Assembly: GCA_029263855.1 (NCBI GenBank)
Contig: JAJUFC010000011.1
Coordinates: 62,001-126,000 of the forward strand
Length of the DNA stretch: 64,000 bases
Source of the DNA: Candidatus Thermochlorobacteriaceae bacterium
Lineage (GTDB): Bacteria > Bacteroidota > Chlorobiia > Chlorobiales > Thermochlorobacteraceae
Direction: 5' to 3'
Made by a program: the position numbers and the translations under genes. The notes under the pieces are model-generated. The model had not been told where the DNA came from. It was given only the letters and a program-made list of their open reading frames with translations, and searched no databases. The stretch's first letter is position 1, and every line of letters starts with the position of its first letter. This document shows positions 16,704 to 27,105 of the stretch, piece by piece.

Positions 16704-18137
16704 ATGATTTCGCCCGCTGTGCTTGCGATGCTCCGCTCGATTGTTGGCAGTGAAAATTACCTTGATTCCGAAACCGACAAAGCCCTTTATTCTTACGATG
16801 GCACGCCGATGCTCCGCCAAAAGCCCGATGCCATTGTGATTCCTCGTAGCGCAGAAATCATCTCCAAAATTTTGAGACTTGCGAATGAAGAAGGGTTTGC
16901 GGTCGTGCCACGCGGGTCGGGGTCGGGACTTTCAGGCGGAAGCGTTCCCGTTCCAAATAGCATCGTGCTTCTCTTCCCGCCAATGAACAAAATCCTCTCG
17001 ATTGACGACGTGAATTTGACGGCAAAAGTCGAGGCGGGCGTGATTACGGCGCGACTGCAAAGCGAGGTTGAACGGCGCGGCTTGTTTTATCCGCCCGACC
17101 CTGGAAGCGCAAGCATTTCCACGATTGGCGGCAATGTGGCGGAAAACGCAGGCGGCTTGCGCGGCTTGAAATATGGCGTAACCAAAAACTATGTTCTTGC
17201 GCTCGACGTCATTCTTCCAAACGGCGAACTTATCACGCTTGGCTCGGAATCTATCAAAGATGTTCAGGGGTTGAACTTGCGCGATATTTTCATCGGCTCG
17301 GAAGGCACGCTCGGCATTTTCACCAACATCACCCTGCGCCTGCTCCCAAAGCCCGAACATTCGGTCGTGATAATGATTCACTTTGATTCGATTGCTTCGA
17401 TTGGTGAGTTCGTTGCCGAAACGATGCTCGCGCGCCTTACGCCCGCGATGCTCGAATTTCTCGACCGCAACACGATTCGCGCCGTTGAAGACTACGCTAA
17501 ATTGGGACTGCCAACTGACCTTGCCGCTCTTGCGCTTGTTGAACTTGACGGCTATAAACTCGTCGTGGAAGATGACGTTCAAACTGTGTTTGCGATTGCG
17601 AAAAAACTGGGTGCGCGCTTCGTCAAAGCCGCCGATACTGCCGAAGAAGCGTTAAAGTTGAAACTTGCGCGAAAATCTGCCTTCTCCGCTCTTGCTCGCT
17701 TAAAGCCGACAACGATTTTAGAAGATGCCAGCGTGCCGCGCTCAAAACTCCCTGATATGCTTTTGCAAATTGAATCCTTCGCCCGTCAAGAATCTGTGCT
17801 CGTTGGAAACTTCGGGCATTTGGGCGACGGCAATCTTCACCCGACTTGCCTCATCAATGAACGCGATTCGGACGAAGTTCATCGGAGCGAGCGTTTCTTT
17901 GAACGCACGTTTGAAACCGCCATCAAATTCGGCGGCGCGATTACGGGCGAACACGGCACGGGACTTGCCAAGAAAAAATATCTTGAAATAGCAACGGGCA
18001 AAACCCAAGTCGACCTAATGCGCAAATTCAAAGAAGCCATCGACCCGAACAATATCCTCAATCCCTCAAAAATGTTTGACGCTAACTCGCTCTTCCGCTC
18101 CAAGTGCGAGCGCAATCTTTCCCGCGGCGTCAAATAA
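16704..18137 (+). CDS. FAD-linked 2-hydroxyacid dehydrogenase (GlcD/D-lactate dehydrogenase type)
   Basis: A 477-residue flavoenzyme. The N-terminal FAD_binding_4 (PCMH) domain shows VVPRGSGSGLSGGSVP, PPDPGSASISTIGGNVAENA and IGSEGTLGIFT. The C-terminal FAD-oxidase domain ends with NFGHLGDGNLHP and GGAITGEHGTGLAKK, giving the conserved His and Glu of the active site. This family oxidises D-lactate, glycolate or D-2-hydroxyglutarate and passes electrons to quinone or a partner. No GlcE or GlcF gene is adjacent, so D-lactate or another 2-hydroxyacid is as likely as glycolate. Confidence 0.9.
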   Translation: MISPAVLAMLRSIVGSENYLDSETDKALYSYDGTPMLRQKPDAIVIPRSAEIISKILRLANEEGFAVVPRGSGSGLSGGSVPVPNSIVLLFPPMNKILSIDDVNLTAKVEAGVITARLQSEVERRGLFYPPDPGSASISTIGGNVAENAGGLRGLKYGVTKNYVLALDVILPNGELITLGSESIKDVQGLNLRDIFIGSEGTLGIFTNITLRLLPKPEHSVVIMIHFDSIASIGEFVAETMLARLTPAMLEFLDRNTIRAVEDYAKLGLPTDLAALALVELDGYKLVVEDDVQTVFAIAKKLGARFVKAADTAEEALKLKLARKSAFSALARLKPTTILEDASVPRSKLPDMLLQIESFARQESVLVGNFGHLGDGNLHPTCLINERDSDEVHRSERFFERTFETAIKFGGAITGEHGTGLAKKKYLEIATGKTQVDLMRKFKEAIDPNNILNPSKMFDANSLFRSKCERNLSRGVK

Positions 18138-18138
18138 A

Positions 18139-18167
18139 AAAGCCCCGCAAAATCGCGAGGCTTATTT
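18139..18167. terminator. Bidirectional terminator between glcD-like gene and ctaD
   Basis: AAGCC (mismatch) CGC / GCG (mismatch) GGCTT, with A-rich and T-rich flanks on either side. It lies in the 45-base gap between two convergent genes. Confidence 0.65.
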
Positions 18168-18182
18168 CAAGTTGTTAGCGAC

Positions 18183-19937
18183 TTAAACCGTCTGTTTCAT
18201 CGTCGTGGTTTTGCCGTCGCGCTTGTGCGATGTCGCGCTTCCGTTTTCGCCATTGGCGTGGTGGTCGTCTTTCGGCGCGTTTGGATTGAAGGTAACGAGT
18301 CCGTTTTCGTCCATCAGCACTCTGTCGTAGTCGTAGGGTCCCCAGAGTTGACGCGGATTGCCCAAGAAGTTTTCGGTTGGCGGAGGCGAGGCGGTCGTCC
18401 ATTCGAGCGTCAAGCCGAACCAGGGATTCTTCGTGGCTTTTTTGCCGTTGATGAGCGACATTGCGAGGTAGCCGACCATAATCAAAAATCCAACGCCCAA
18501 AATCCAAGTGCCGTAGGTAGAAAGCGCGTGCATTGATTGGTATTGGTCGATGTAGGTGTAATAGCGACGCGGCATTCCTTGCGCGCCCATAATGAACTGC
18601 GGGAAGAAGGTTACGTTGAAGCCGATGAAAATCAGCGCGGCGGAAACCGTCGCCCAAGTTTCGCTATACATTCTGCCGAACATTTTGGGCCACCAGTAAT
18701 GCAAGCCGCCCAAGAACGCCATCACCGTTCCGCCCATCATCACATAGTGGAAGTGCGCGACGACGAAATAAGTATCGTGCAAGTGAATATCCACTGAGAG
18801 CGCGCCCAAGTAAATGCCCGTCAGCCCGCCAATCGTGAAGAGCGCGAGAAAGGCGTGCGTGTAAAGCATCGGCGCTTGAAAGGTCAGCGAGCCTTTATAC
18901 ATCGTCGCCACCCAATTAAAGACCTTCACGCCCGAAGGAATTCCAACAAGAAAGGTAAGGAACGAGAAAATCATGGCGGCAAGGTCGCTTTGTCCGCTGG
19001 TGAACATGTGGTGTCCCCAAACGATAAAACTCACCAGCGCGATGGCGACCGACGAGAACGCAATCGGCACGTAGCCAAAAATCTTTTTGTGCGAAAAGGT
19101 GGCGATGAGTTCCGAGATGATTGCCATTCCGGGCAGAATCATGATATAAACAGCGGGGTGCGAGTAGAACCAAAAGAAATGCTGATACAGCACGGGGTCG
19201 CCTCCCATCGCGGGGTCAAAGATGCCGATGCCCCAGACGCGCTCCAAAATGAGCAAGACGAGCGTAATCGCAAGAACGGGCGTCGCCAAAACTTGAATGA
19301 GCGAAGTCGAATACATTCCCCAAAGAAAGAGCGGCATATTGAACCACGTCATTCCCGGCGCGCGAAGACGATGAATCGTAACGATGAAGTTCATTCCCGT
19401 GAAGATGGAAGAGAAACCGAGAATGAACACGCCGAGCGTCATTGAAATCACGTTTGTGTTTGTTTCAACGCTGTATGGCGTGTAGAATGTCCAGCCCGTA
19501 TCTACGCCGCCCGTAACGAGCGAGTAGAGGCAGAAGGTTGCGCCGAACACATACACATAAAAGCTCAGCAAATTGAGGCGCGGAAAGGCGACGTCTTTCG
19601 CGCCGAGCATAATCGGAAGCACGAAGTTGCCGAGCGCGGCGGGAATCGCAGGAATGATGAAGAGAAACACCATTATCGCGCCGTGCAAGGTGAAGAGTTG
19701 ATTGTAGGTATCGGGACCAACGATGTTTTTTCCGGGCGCGATGAGTTCAAAGCGAAGCAAGAGCGCGAACACGCCGCCCGCAAAGAAAAACAGCAAGACG
19801 GAAAACAGATACATCAGCCCAATGCGCTTGTGGTCGACCGTCGTCAGCCACGACCAAATTCCTTTCGGATAGTTCAGATAGTTGCGCTCTTCTTGGAGTT
19901 CCGCCGCAACTTGTCCAATCGCTTGCGTTGCCGTCAT
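18183..19937 (-). CDS. ctaD: Cytochrome c oxidase subunit I, A2-type
   Basis: A 584-residue, 12-helix subunit holding heme a, heme a3 and CuB. Heme ligands H85 (TLHG) and H397 with a3 ligand H395 (VAHFHYVM), and CuB ligands H260, H309 and H310 (WGHHMF), are all present. The cross-link tyrosine is Y264. The motif at 258-264 is YSHPAVY instead of GHPEVY, so the D-channel glutamate is absent and replaced by the Tyr-Ser pair that defines the A2 subfamily. A GGGGAG ribosome binding site lies before the ATG. It is the last gene of the ACIII operon. The C-terminal tail is hydrophilic and His/Asn-rich. Confidence 0.96.
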   Translation of the reverse strand: MTATQAIGQVAAELQEERNYLNYPKGIWSWLTTVDHKRIGLMYLFSVLLFFFAGGVFALLLRFELIAPGKNIVGPDTYNQLFTLHGAIMVFLFIIPAIPAALGNFVLPIMLGAKDVAFPRLNLLSFYVYVFGATFCLYSLVTGGVDTGWTFYTPYSVETNTNVISMTLGVFILGFSSIFTGMNFIVTIHRLRAPGMTWFNMPLFLWGMYSTSLIQVLATPVLAITLVLLILERVWGIGIFDPAMGGDPVLYQHFFWFYSHPAVYIMILPGMAIISELIATFSHKKIFGYVPIAFSSVAIALVSFIVWGHHMFTSGQSDLAAMIFSFLTFLVGIPSGVKVFNWVATMYKGSLTFQAPMLYTHAFLALFTIGGLTGIYLGALSVDIHLHDTYFVVAHFHYVMMGGTVMAFLGGLHYWWPKMFGRMYSETWATVSAALIFIGFNVTFFPQFIMGAQGMPRRYYTYIDQYQSMHALSTYGTWILGVGFLIMVGYLAMSLINGKKATKNPWFGLTLEWTTASPPPTENFLGNPRQLWGPYDYDRVLMDENGLVTFNPNAPKDDHHANGENGSATSHKRDGKTTTMKQTV

Positions 19938-19967
19938 AATTTTCTCCCCTTTCGTTTTTGCGAGTTG

Positions 19968-20897
19968 TTATTTCAGTGATTTGATGTAAGCGATAAGCGC
20001 ATCGATTTGCTTATCCTTCAAAATGCCTTGATAGGTGGGCATCACGGGTTGATAGCCCGCCACCACGTTCGCATTCGGTTCGAGCATCGATTGGCGGAGG
20101 TAGTTTTCGTCGACAATGACTTCCTTTCCGTCTGCCATTTTGTGCTTCGTGCCGTAGATGCCTTTCCAAGTCGGTCCCGTGTTCGCGCTTCCATCGACGC
20201 TGTGGCAAGTTGCACAGGCTTTGGAGACGTAGAGTTTCGCGCCAAATTCGGCGGGCGAGACGTTGCCGCCGCTCTCGGCTTCTTCAAGCCATTTGTTGTA
20301 TTCCGTCGTGGAAACGACGCGCACTTTGCCAATCATTTCCGAGTGCGATTTGCCGCAATACTCCGTGCAGAAGATGTCGAATGTGCCTTGTTTCGTCGGG
20401 CGCGTGCCAATGACCGAGTATCGGTTCGGAACGGCATCCATCTTCGCGCGAAACGCGGGAATGTAGAAGCTGTGCAACACGTCTTCCGATGAAATCAAAA
20501 ATTTGAGCGGCTTGCCTTCGGGCACAACGAGTTCATTGACGCTATTGACGCCATTCGGATAATCAAACGCCCAAAACCATTTCTTTCCCGTTACCTTGAT
20601 TTCCATCGCGTCGGTTTCAATCACTTGCATATCGAGGTAAGAGCGGAAGCCCCAAAAGAAGACGACGAAGACGAGAATCGTCGGGATAATCGTCCAAGTG
20701 ATTTCAAGCCGATTGTTGTGAGAAATAGGCGAGGTGAATAGGGCTTTTCCTTTGCGACGATAGAGCCAAAGAAATGCGACCGAGACAACGGTAATCAGCA
20801 GAAAGAGAATTACCGATACATCGGTGATGAAGAAGAAAAGCGCGTCAATGTCAGCCGCATGATTAGACGCTTCAACGGGCATTGAGAACGGATTCAT
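19968..20897 (-). CDS. ctaC: Cytochrome c oxidase subunit II with fused cytochrome c domain (caa3 type)
   Basis: A 309-residue protein. Two transmembrane helices (about 22-46 and 66-88) are followed by the CuA cupredoxin domain with H142, C177, E179, C181, H185 and M188, all CuA ligands present. A C-terminal cytochrome c domain has the heme site C228-ATC-H232 and a Met ligand near M286 (PVMPTY). It accepts electrons from ACIII or a soluble carrier and feeds heme a. A strong AAAGGAG precedes the ATG. It lies between the SCO gene and ctaD. No signal peptide is seen. Confidence 0.96.
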   Translation of the reverse strand: MNPFSMPVEASNHAADIDALFFFITDVSVILFLLITVVSVAFLWLYRRKGKALFTSPISHNNRLEITWTIIPTILVFVVFFWGFRSYLDMQVIETDAMEIKVTGKKWFWAFDYPNGVNSVNELVVPEGKPLKFLISSEDVLHSFYIPAFRAKMDAVPNRYSVIGTRPTKQGTFDIFCTEYCGKSHSEMIGKVRVVSTTEYNKWLEEAESGGNVSPAEFGAKLYVSKACATCHSVDGSANTGPTWKGIYGTKHKMADGKEVIVDENYLRQSMLEPNANVVAGYQPVMPTYQGILKDKQIDALIAYIKSLK

Positions 20898-20955
20898 TTT
20901 TTGCTCCTTTTTAAGTTTCTTCGGAAGCGCGATGCTCCCATATTGTTCATTTCGT

Positions 20956-21816
20956 TCAATTCAGATTGACGTCTGAACTGGGTTCTCCTTTTAACAAATG
21001 CTTTTTGCGCTCCTGCGCGAAAAGTCTCCAAACCACTGACGCAAGAACGATGACGATGAGAAAGCCGCCAAGCCGCATCAGGTTTTGCGCGAAGAGCACA
21101 TAACTGCCTTCTTTTGCGTCGTAGTGAAAGCACGAGAGAATGATTCGGTCTATCGTCGTTCCGACCTTGCCTTGCGAGGCTTCAATCAATCCCATTTTCA
21201 AATCGAAGCGTTTGTAATCCATTCCGTAAAGGTAGCGGACGATTTTCCCATCGGGCGAAATCAAGTAGGACACGGCGGGGTGCGCGTATTCGTCGCGCTT
21301 CGCGTCGTAAAAGTATTTGAATCCGACCGCGTCCGCCAACGCTTTTGAGTTTTCGCCGCTTCCGACAAGGAACGACCAGCCTTGTTCAATCCCCGCTTTG
21401 CCGAACTGCTCGACATAGCGCGTTTTCTTTGCCATTGCGAGTTCAGCCGTTTCGCGAGGGTCAATGCTGACGGTGAGAATTTGATAATCTTTCGCGGGAA
21501 CGAGGTCAAGGGCTTTGGTGCTGTTGCACACGCCATTGAGCATCAAGCCGCAAAGCATTGGACATCGGTAATACGCAAGCGTCAGAAGCACGGGTCGCTT
21601 TCCGTCGAAGTAGTCGCCCAACTTCACCGTTTTGCCGTGTTCATCAGTGAATTCAAGGTCTTTGGGCAACATTGCGCCGAGACGCTCTTCGATGTCAATG
21701 CCTTTGAGTTGGCTTGGACTTTCCAAAACGACTTGCGCGCTCGCGTTTGCAATCATCAAACTTGCAAGGCACAACAAGGCGATTTCGTTAATGATTGTCT
21801 TGACGACGTCATTCAT
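20956..21816 (-). CDS. SCO1/SenC-family copper chaperone
   Basis: A 286-residue thioredoxin-fold protein that delivers copper to the CuA site of the oxidase. It has an N-terminal signal or anchor (INEIALLCLASLMIANASA), the copper-binding C85-PML-C89 and H179 (YAHPAVSYL), and a second membrane helix near residues 248-270, which is unusual but seen in ACIII-linked SCO proteins. The open frame reaches 21933, but the ATG at 21816 starts at the signal peptide and overlaps the stop of the upstream 51-residue gene, so coupling is likely. It lies next to ctaC, its probable target. Confidence 0.9.
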   Translation of the reverse strand: MNDVVKTIINEIALLCLASLMIANASAQVVLESPSQLKGIDIEERLGAMLPKDLEFTDEHGKTVKLGDYFDGKRPVLLTLAYYRCPMLCGLMLNGVCNSTKALDLVPAKDYQILTVSIDPRETAELAMAKKTRYVEQFGKAGIEQGWSFLVGSGENSKALADAVGFKYFYDAKRDEYAHPAVSYLISPDGKIVRYLYGMDYKRFDLKMGLIEASQGKVGTTIDRIILSCFHYDAKEGSYVLFAQNLMRLGGFLIVIVLASVVWRLFAQERKKHLLKGEPSSDVNLN

Positions 21817-21964
21817 CGCGTCTGCCGAATGTCGTAATGCGCGCCATGTCGCGCTGTTCGCGGAGCAGTCGTTGAGCGTTGGCTTGCGAGCGTTCGCTCT
21901 GTCGTTGTTGTTCCTTCGACGTTTGTTGTTCATTTTCCGCTCTGCTCTCTTTGTTGGCGTTCAT
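21809..21964 (-). CDS. Predicted 51-residue charged microprotein
   Basis: An ATG at 21964 with a strong AAGGAG seven bases upstream opens a 51-codon frame whose stop overlaps the SCO start by eight bases. The product is hydrophilic and Gln/Arg/Glu-rich (residues 5-40, as in SKEQQRQSERSQANAQRLL) and is probably helical. No family is recognised. It could be a true small protein of the oxidase assembly pathway or a leader peptide whose translation allows that of SCO. Confidence 0.55.
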   Translation of the reverse strand: MNANKESRAENEQQTSKEQQRQSERSQANAQRLLREQRDMARITTFGRRDE

Positions 21965-22024
21965 ACTTAACTCCTTGCAGGTGAATGTTCTTGAAAATGT
22001 TGGTTTGAAAATCGCGTTTGAAGG

Positions 22025-22513
22025 CTAATTTTTGTTTTTCGCGTCTTTTTGATTCCGGTCTTTTTCCTTTTCAACTTTTGCTTTTGCGGCTTTTTCCTTC
22101 GCGCCTTTTGATGACGGTTCTGCCAACGGCGTTTGCGACTCTTTCAGCCGTTTTTGATAGTCTTCGGTCGCAAGCAGTTTCATGGCTTCGCCGATTGGAA
22201 TTTGATACACACCGTCTTTTTCATTGACGAGTTTATAGGCGTTGAGCCGTTCTTCTTCGCGGGCGCGCACGTCGCGATAGGTCGATGAGACGACCGCATT
22301 AGCGGCTTGAATTTGCGTTTCCTTGCGCGCGGTGAAGTATTCAGAGAGAAGGAACATGATTGTTCCAATTGTGATAGAGCCGATGATAAACATGATGATA
22401 ATCACACGGGCGTTGACATCTTCCTTTTCGTAATCGCTTTCCGCCATAAACATTTTCGGCTCTTCGGGTAAGTTTTGCATCGGCGTTTTCACGGTTTCAG
22501 TTGTTTCGGTCAT
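22025..22513 (-). CDS. Single-helix membrane protein of the ACIII operon
   Basis: A 162-residue protein with one transmembrane helix (about residues 36-56, 'VIIIMFIIGSITIGTIMFLL'), an acidic N-terminal segment and a long C-terminal domain ending in a Lys/Glu/Ala-rich tail. It does not look like a known ACIII subunit to me, although ACIII operons in other species often carry such a one-helix gene near actF. The frame is open to 22666; the ATG at 22513 has GGAG upstream and lies 17 bases after actF. A role in holding ACIII to the oxidase is possible but unproven. Confidence 0.7.
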   Translation of the reverse strand: MTETTETVKTPMQNLPEEPKMFMAESDYEKEDVNARVIIIMFIIGSITIGTIMFLLSEYFTARKETQIQAANAVVSSTYRDVRAREEERLNAYKLVNEKDGVYQIPIGEAMKLLATEDYQKRLKESQTPLAEPSSKGAKEKAAKAKVEKEKDRNQKDAKNKN

Positions 22514-22530
22514 GTGTGCTCCTAATCGGT

Positions 22531-23721
22531 TTATGCGTTTTTGAGGTGGATTGAGGCTTCGATTCTTGGGTCGCCAACAGGCACGATAGAAGCGGACGTC
22601 AAGCGATTCCAAACGAACCACAGGAACAGCCCGCCAATGCCAACGAAGGTCGTTAAGTGTTGCCACGAGAAATGCAATCCGTGATGCGCGTCAGGATTGA
22701 CGATGGTGAAGGTCGGCATAATGAGCCAATAGAGGTCGACGAACTCCATCAAGAGAAACCAACTGGCGACGATTTTCATCACCGTAAAACTGCGCTTCGA
22801 GGCGCGGAATATCAGCACGAGAAATGGAAGAACGAAGTGCCCAATGAAGAGAAACATGCTGACATATTGCCAACCGTGCTCCCAGCGATGCTTATACCAA
22901 ATCGTTTCTTCGGGGATATTGCCATACCATATCAGCATGAATTGCGAGAAGGCGATGTATGTCCAAAACACAGTGAAGCCGAACATCAGTTTGCCCAAGT
23001 CGTGATAGTGTTCAATCGTCATCACTTCGCCGAGTTTGCTCTTGCCGCGCAAATACATCGATAGAAGCACGACGCAGGCGAGCGTTGTCCACCAACTTCC
23101 GGCAAAGAAATAGACGCCGAAAATGGTTGAGAACCAATGCGGGTCGAGCGACATCAGCCAATCAAACGCCGCCGCCGTGATGGAGAGCGCGAACACAATC
23201 ATGCTTGGCGCGCTCACGCTTCGCATTTTTTCGGTAACATCTTTTCCGCCGTCTTGGTCGAGCGAGGCTTTGTAAAGCGTCCATGCGATAAACGTCCAAA
23301 TACCGAAGTAGATGTAGGCGCGAATCGTGAACCACATCGGATTGAGCCACGCAGATTTGTGTTTCAAAAGTTCATCGTGCGCGACGGCTTCCTCGTGCGA
23401 CCATTCGTAGAGGTCGTGCATTCCCAAGACGATGGGAATGAACAGTATCGCCATCATTGGAATTGCCGACGCGAGCGTTTCAGGGATTCGGCGAATGACA
23501 ATGCTCCACTCCGCCCCGACAAGGTGATGAATCAAGGTGAAAAAGAGACCGCCCAACGCAATCGCCATCCAAAACATAAACGCCACAAGATAGGCGAAGT
23601 AAAATGTTTTGTGGTCAATAAACAGCCCTGCGACGCTTGCCGCAACGCCCGCGACGCCAACGCCCAGCGCAATTACGCCGAACTTGCTTTCGCCTGTGAG
23701 TTTGAAGTTTTCTGCGCTCAT
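22531..23721 (-). CDS. actF: ACIII subunit ActF (NrfD-like quinol:cytochrome c oxidoreductase subunit)
   Basis: A 396-residue membrane protein with about ten helices. It follows the ActF pattern: an N-terminal GES.FGVIALGVGVAG segment, 'ALGGLFFTLIHHLVGAEWS', 'SLDPHWFSTIFGVYFFAGSW' and 'YGNIPEETIWY'. ActF is the second NrfD-like membrane subunit of alternative complex III, paired with ActC in the quinol-oxidising core. It has no cofactor of its own. It lies between actE and the one-helix gene. Confidence 0.92.
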   Translation of the reverse strand: MSAENFKLTGESKFGVIALGVGVAGVAASVAGLFIDHKTFYFAYLVAFMFWMAIALGGLFFTLIHHLVGAEWSIVIRRIPETLASAIPMMAILFIPIVLGMHDLYEWSHEEAVAHDELLKHKSAWLNPMWFTIRAYIYFGIWTFIAWTLYKASLDQDGGKDVTEKMRSVSAPSMIVFALSITAAAFDWLMSLDPHWFSTIFGVYFFAGSWWTTLACVVLLSMYLRGKSKLGEVMTIEHYHDLGKLMFGFTVFWTYIAFSQFMLIWYGNIPEETIWYKHRWEHGWQYVSMFLFIGHFVLPFLVLIFRASKRSFTVMKIVASWFLLMEFVDLYWLIMPTFTIVNPDAHHGLHFSWQHLTTFVGIGGLFLWFVWNRLTSASIVPVGDPRIEASIHLKNA

Positions 23722-23778
23722 TTTTAGTTGTTTCGTTTTGTTAGTTTCTCTGTGATTCTTATCTCCAATCGTTCTACC

Positions 23779-24390
23779 CTATTGCTTCACTTGCAATTCG
23801 CGGCGCATGCTTTCAGGCACATCGGCGACGGTTGCATGTTGGCTTCGTTGGAGCGCGCGAATGTAAGCGACAATCGCCCAACGGTCTTCAACCGAAATTT
23901 GACTGCGATACGACGGCATATTGCGAATGCCGTTTGTAATCGTGAGGTAAATATGTCCGTCGGGCACGTTGCGCAATCGGTTGTCGTGATAGGTCGGCGC
24001 GGGCGTGTAGCCGCGTTCAACCACCGTTCCTTTGCCATCGCCCACGCGGCTGTGGCACGGAGCACAATAGATGTTGTATCGTTCTTGTCCGCGAAGCATC
24101 GTTTCCATCGTGTAGGCGACGGGCGCGACGCGCACGGTGTCGCCTTCTTTGGTTTTGCCTTCGTAGTAGGCGACATCGTCGCGCAGGTAGCCGCGCGCCA
24201 CCGTTCCCGAAACGGGCACGCGCATCGCCGCGCCATCTTCAAAGAACGGGTTTTGAGATTGCGCCTTATACTTTTCTTGGCTATACATATTTTGAAGCAA
24301 TCGAATCGGCGGGTCTTCTTTCGGCAACCCTCTGGCGCACCCTGAAAGAATCGCGCTTGCGCTAATGACGACAATCCAAATGGCTTTCAT
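23779..24390 (-). CDS. actE: ACIII subunit ActE (monoheme cytochrome c lipoprotein)
   Basis: A 203-residue protein. The signal peptide ends in a lipobox (SGC), so it is lipid-anchored. The heme site is CAPCH near the middle, with a likely Met ligand in 'IRNMPSYRSQ'. ActE is the monoheme subunit that passes electrons to the oxidase. AGGAG sits eight bases before the ATG at 24390; the GTG at 24399 overlaps that ribosome binding site and is rejected. Confidence 0.93.
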   Translation of the reverse strand: MKAIWIVVISASAILSGCARGLPKEDPPIRLLQNMYSQEKYKAQSQNPFFEDGAAMRVPVSGTVARGYLRDDVAYYEGKTKEGDTVRVAPVAYTMETMLRGQERYNIYCAPCHSRVGDGKGTVVERGYTPAPTYHDNRLRNVPDGHIYLTITNGIRNMPSYRSQISVEDRWAIVAYIRALQRSQHATVADVPESMRRELQVKQ

Positions 24391-24407
24391 TGTTTTCACT
24401 CCTGTTT

Positions 24408-25067
24408 TTAATTCTGTTGAGCCAGCTCGGCTTCAAGCGGTCGATGAATGATCTCGATGTTCTTGCCGCCGATGTTTTGGAAAAATTGCTTGACCTCGCG
24501 AACGTTGAACTTTTCGTCCCACACGAAAATCGCCGCGAAAAATCCATCGTCGCCCGCCTTCTTGGAAAAGTTTTCCGAGTAAAACATCGGGTGATAAAAT
24601 CGAGGCATGCGGTTGAGCGCGAACATTCCGACAACAGCAGTAAATCCGCAAAGAATAACCGTCAATTCAAACGTGATGGGAATAAACGCAGGCAAGGCGA
24701 AGAGCGGCTTGCCCGAATAGACGACGGGATAATCAACCGCGCTCGTCCACCACTGCAACAAGAGCGCGCCAATGCAACCGATTGACCCTGCGGCGAAGAC
24801 GATAAAGCCAAGTGGCGATTGCTTCAAGCCCATCGCGTCGTCCATTCCGTGAATCGGGAAGGGCGAATAGACTTCAAAGCGTTTGTAGCCTGCGTTGCGA
24901 ATTTTTTCCGCCGCTTCCAAAAGCGCACCCGAATTAGGAAACTCGGCAACGACGCCTTCGGCTTCTTCTTCAATCAAAATTTCCAACGCCTTTGCGCCCG
25001 TTGCGTCGGCTTTCTTTTTTAATTCTTCGGCGGATTGCGATTTAATTTCATTCATATTTTCACTCAT
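24408..25067 (-). CDS. actD: ACIII subunit ActD (DUF3341)
   Basis: A 219-residue protein with two transmembrane helices (about 90-115 and 132-152) and the DUF3341 pattern ('VYSPFPIHGMDDAMGLKQSP', 'PVVYSGKPLFALPAFIPITFE', 'ALNRMPRFYHP'). ActD is a cofactor-free subunit that packs beside the membrane core. It has a longer charged N-terminus (about 40 residues) than the core needs. It follows actC by three bases. Confidence 0.93.
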   Translation of the reverse strand: MSENMNEIKSQSAEELKKKADATGAKALEILIEEEAEGVVAEFPNSGALLEAAEKIRNAGYKRFEVYSPFPIHGMDDAMGLKQSPLGFIVFAAGSIGCIGALLLQWWTSAVDYPVVYSGKPLFALPAFIPITFELTVILCGFTAVVGMFALNRMPRFYHPMFYSENFSKKAGDDGFFAAIFVWDEKFNVREVKQFFQNIGGKNIEIIHRPLEAELAQQN

Positions 25068-25070
25068 TGG

Positions 25071-26570
<1,500 letters not shown>

Positions 26571-26635
26571 TCGGAGTTAGATGGTTAATAATGCTTGCGT
26601 GGTCGCGCGGCATTTGAGTGCCGAATCGTTTCGAC

Positions 26636-26800
26636 CTAATAGTTTTCTACGTCGCGTTTCTTTGGTTTTGGCGGCGGCGTTTTGGCGGCGTTTGGTTTTC
26701 CGTCATACATTCTTCGGAACTCGGCGATTGTAAAACCCACGCCGCCCACGAGCAGTAGCGTTACCAACGCGCCGATGATTAAAATCGCCGTATCGCTCAT
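26636..26800 (-). CDS. Predicted 54-residue one-helix membrane protein in ACIII operon
   Basis: A frame of 55 codons starting at ATG 26800, with a GGAG upstream, one base after the stop of the 100-residue gene. The product has one N-terminal transmembrane helix (residues 5-24, 'AILIIGALVTLLLVGGVGF'), then 30 residues ending in a Pro/Lys-rich tail. In size and shape it resembles the CcoQ- or subunit-IV-like small proteins of oxidases, but I do not recognise its family. It probably belongs to the ACIII or caa3 supercomplex. Confidence 0.65.
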   Translation of the reverse strand: MSDTAILIIGALVTLLLVGGVGFTIAEFRRMYDGKPNAAKTPPPKPKKRDVENY

Positions 26801-26801
26801 T

Positions 26802-27104
26802 TTAATAGTCTCCTTCTCGCTTTTGCGGTTGCTTCAAACTTCGCGTGAACGCGCTTCGGAAGTAGAGCGCGAGCGCCACGCCGCCCGCCACCCAAATCGC
26901 CACGAGCGCGCCCGCTTCTTGCTCGTTGGCGAAAAACCACAAGTAGTTCGCCACGCTGAACGCAATCGCAATGCCTGCCAAGAAGAAAAAATCAAATCCG
27001 TGCAAACTGCCCGCTTTGGCTTCTTGAACGGCAAGAAACGCGCCCGCCAGAATCAAGAGAAACACAAAGCCGCCGACACCGAGTATGAGTGATTCAATCG
27101 CCAT
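26802..27104 (-). CDS. Predicted 100-residue three-helix membrane protein in ACIII operon
   Basis: Three hydrophobic segments (about residues 5-27, 36-58 and 66-83) and a basic C-terminus (FTRSLKQPQKREGDY). It follows the 73-residue gene by one base and precedes the 54-residue gene by one base, so the three form a tight sub-cluster between actB and actC. No family is recognised. The order actA-actB-actC is usual in other species, so this insertion is notable. Confidence 0.7.
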   Translation of the reverse strand: MAIESLILGVGGFVFLLILAGAFLAVQEAKAGSLHGFDFFFLAGIAIAFSVANYLWFFANEQEAGALVAIWVAGGVALALYFRSAFTRSLKQPQKREGDY

Positions 27105-27105
27105 T

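Noticed and set aside
16704-18137. The GlcD-like gene as part of a glyoxylate branch tied to the 3-hydroxypropionate bicycle
   Set aside because: Glyoxylate links the two in theory, but the gene is 30 kb from mcr, lacks GlcE/GlcF and could equally be a D-lactate dehydrogenase.
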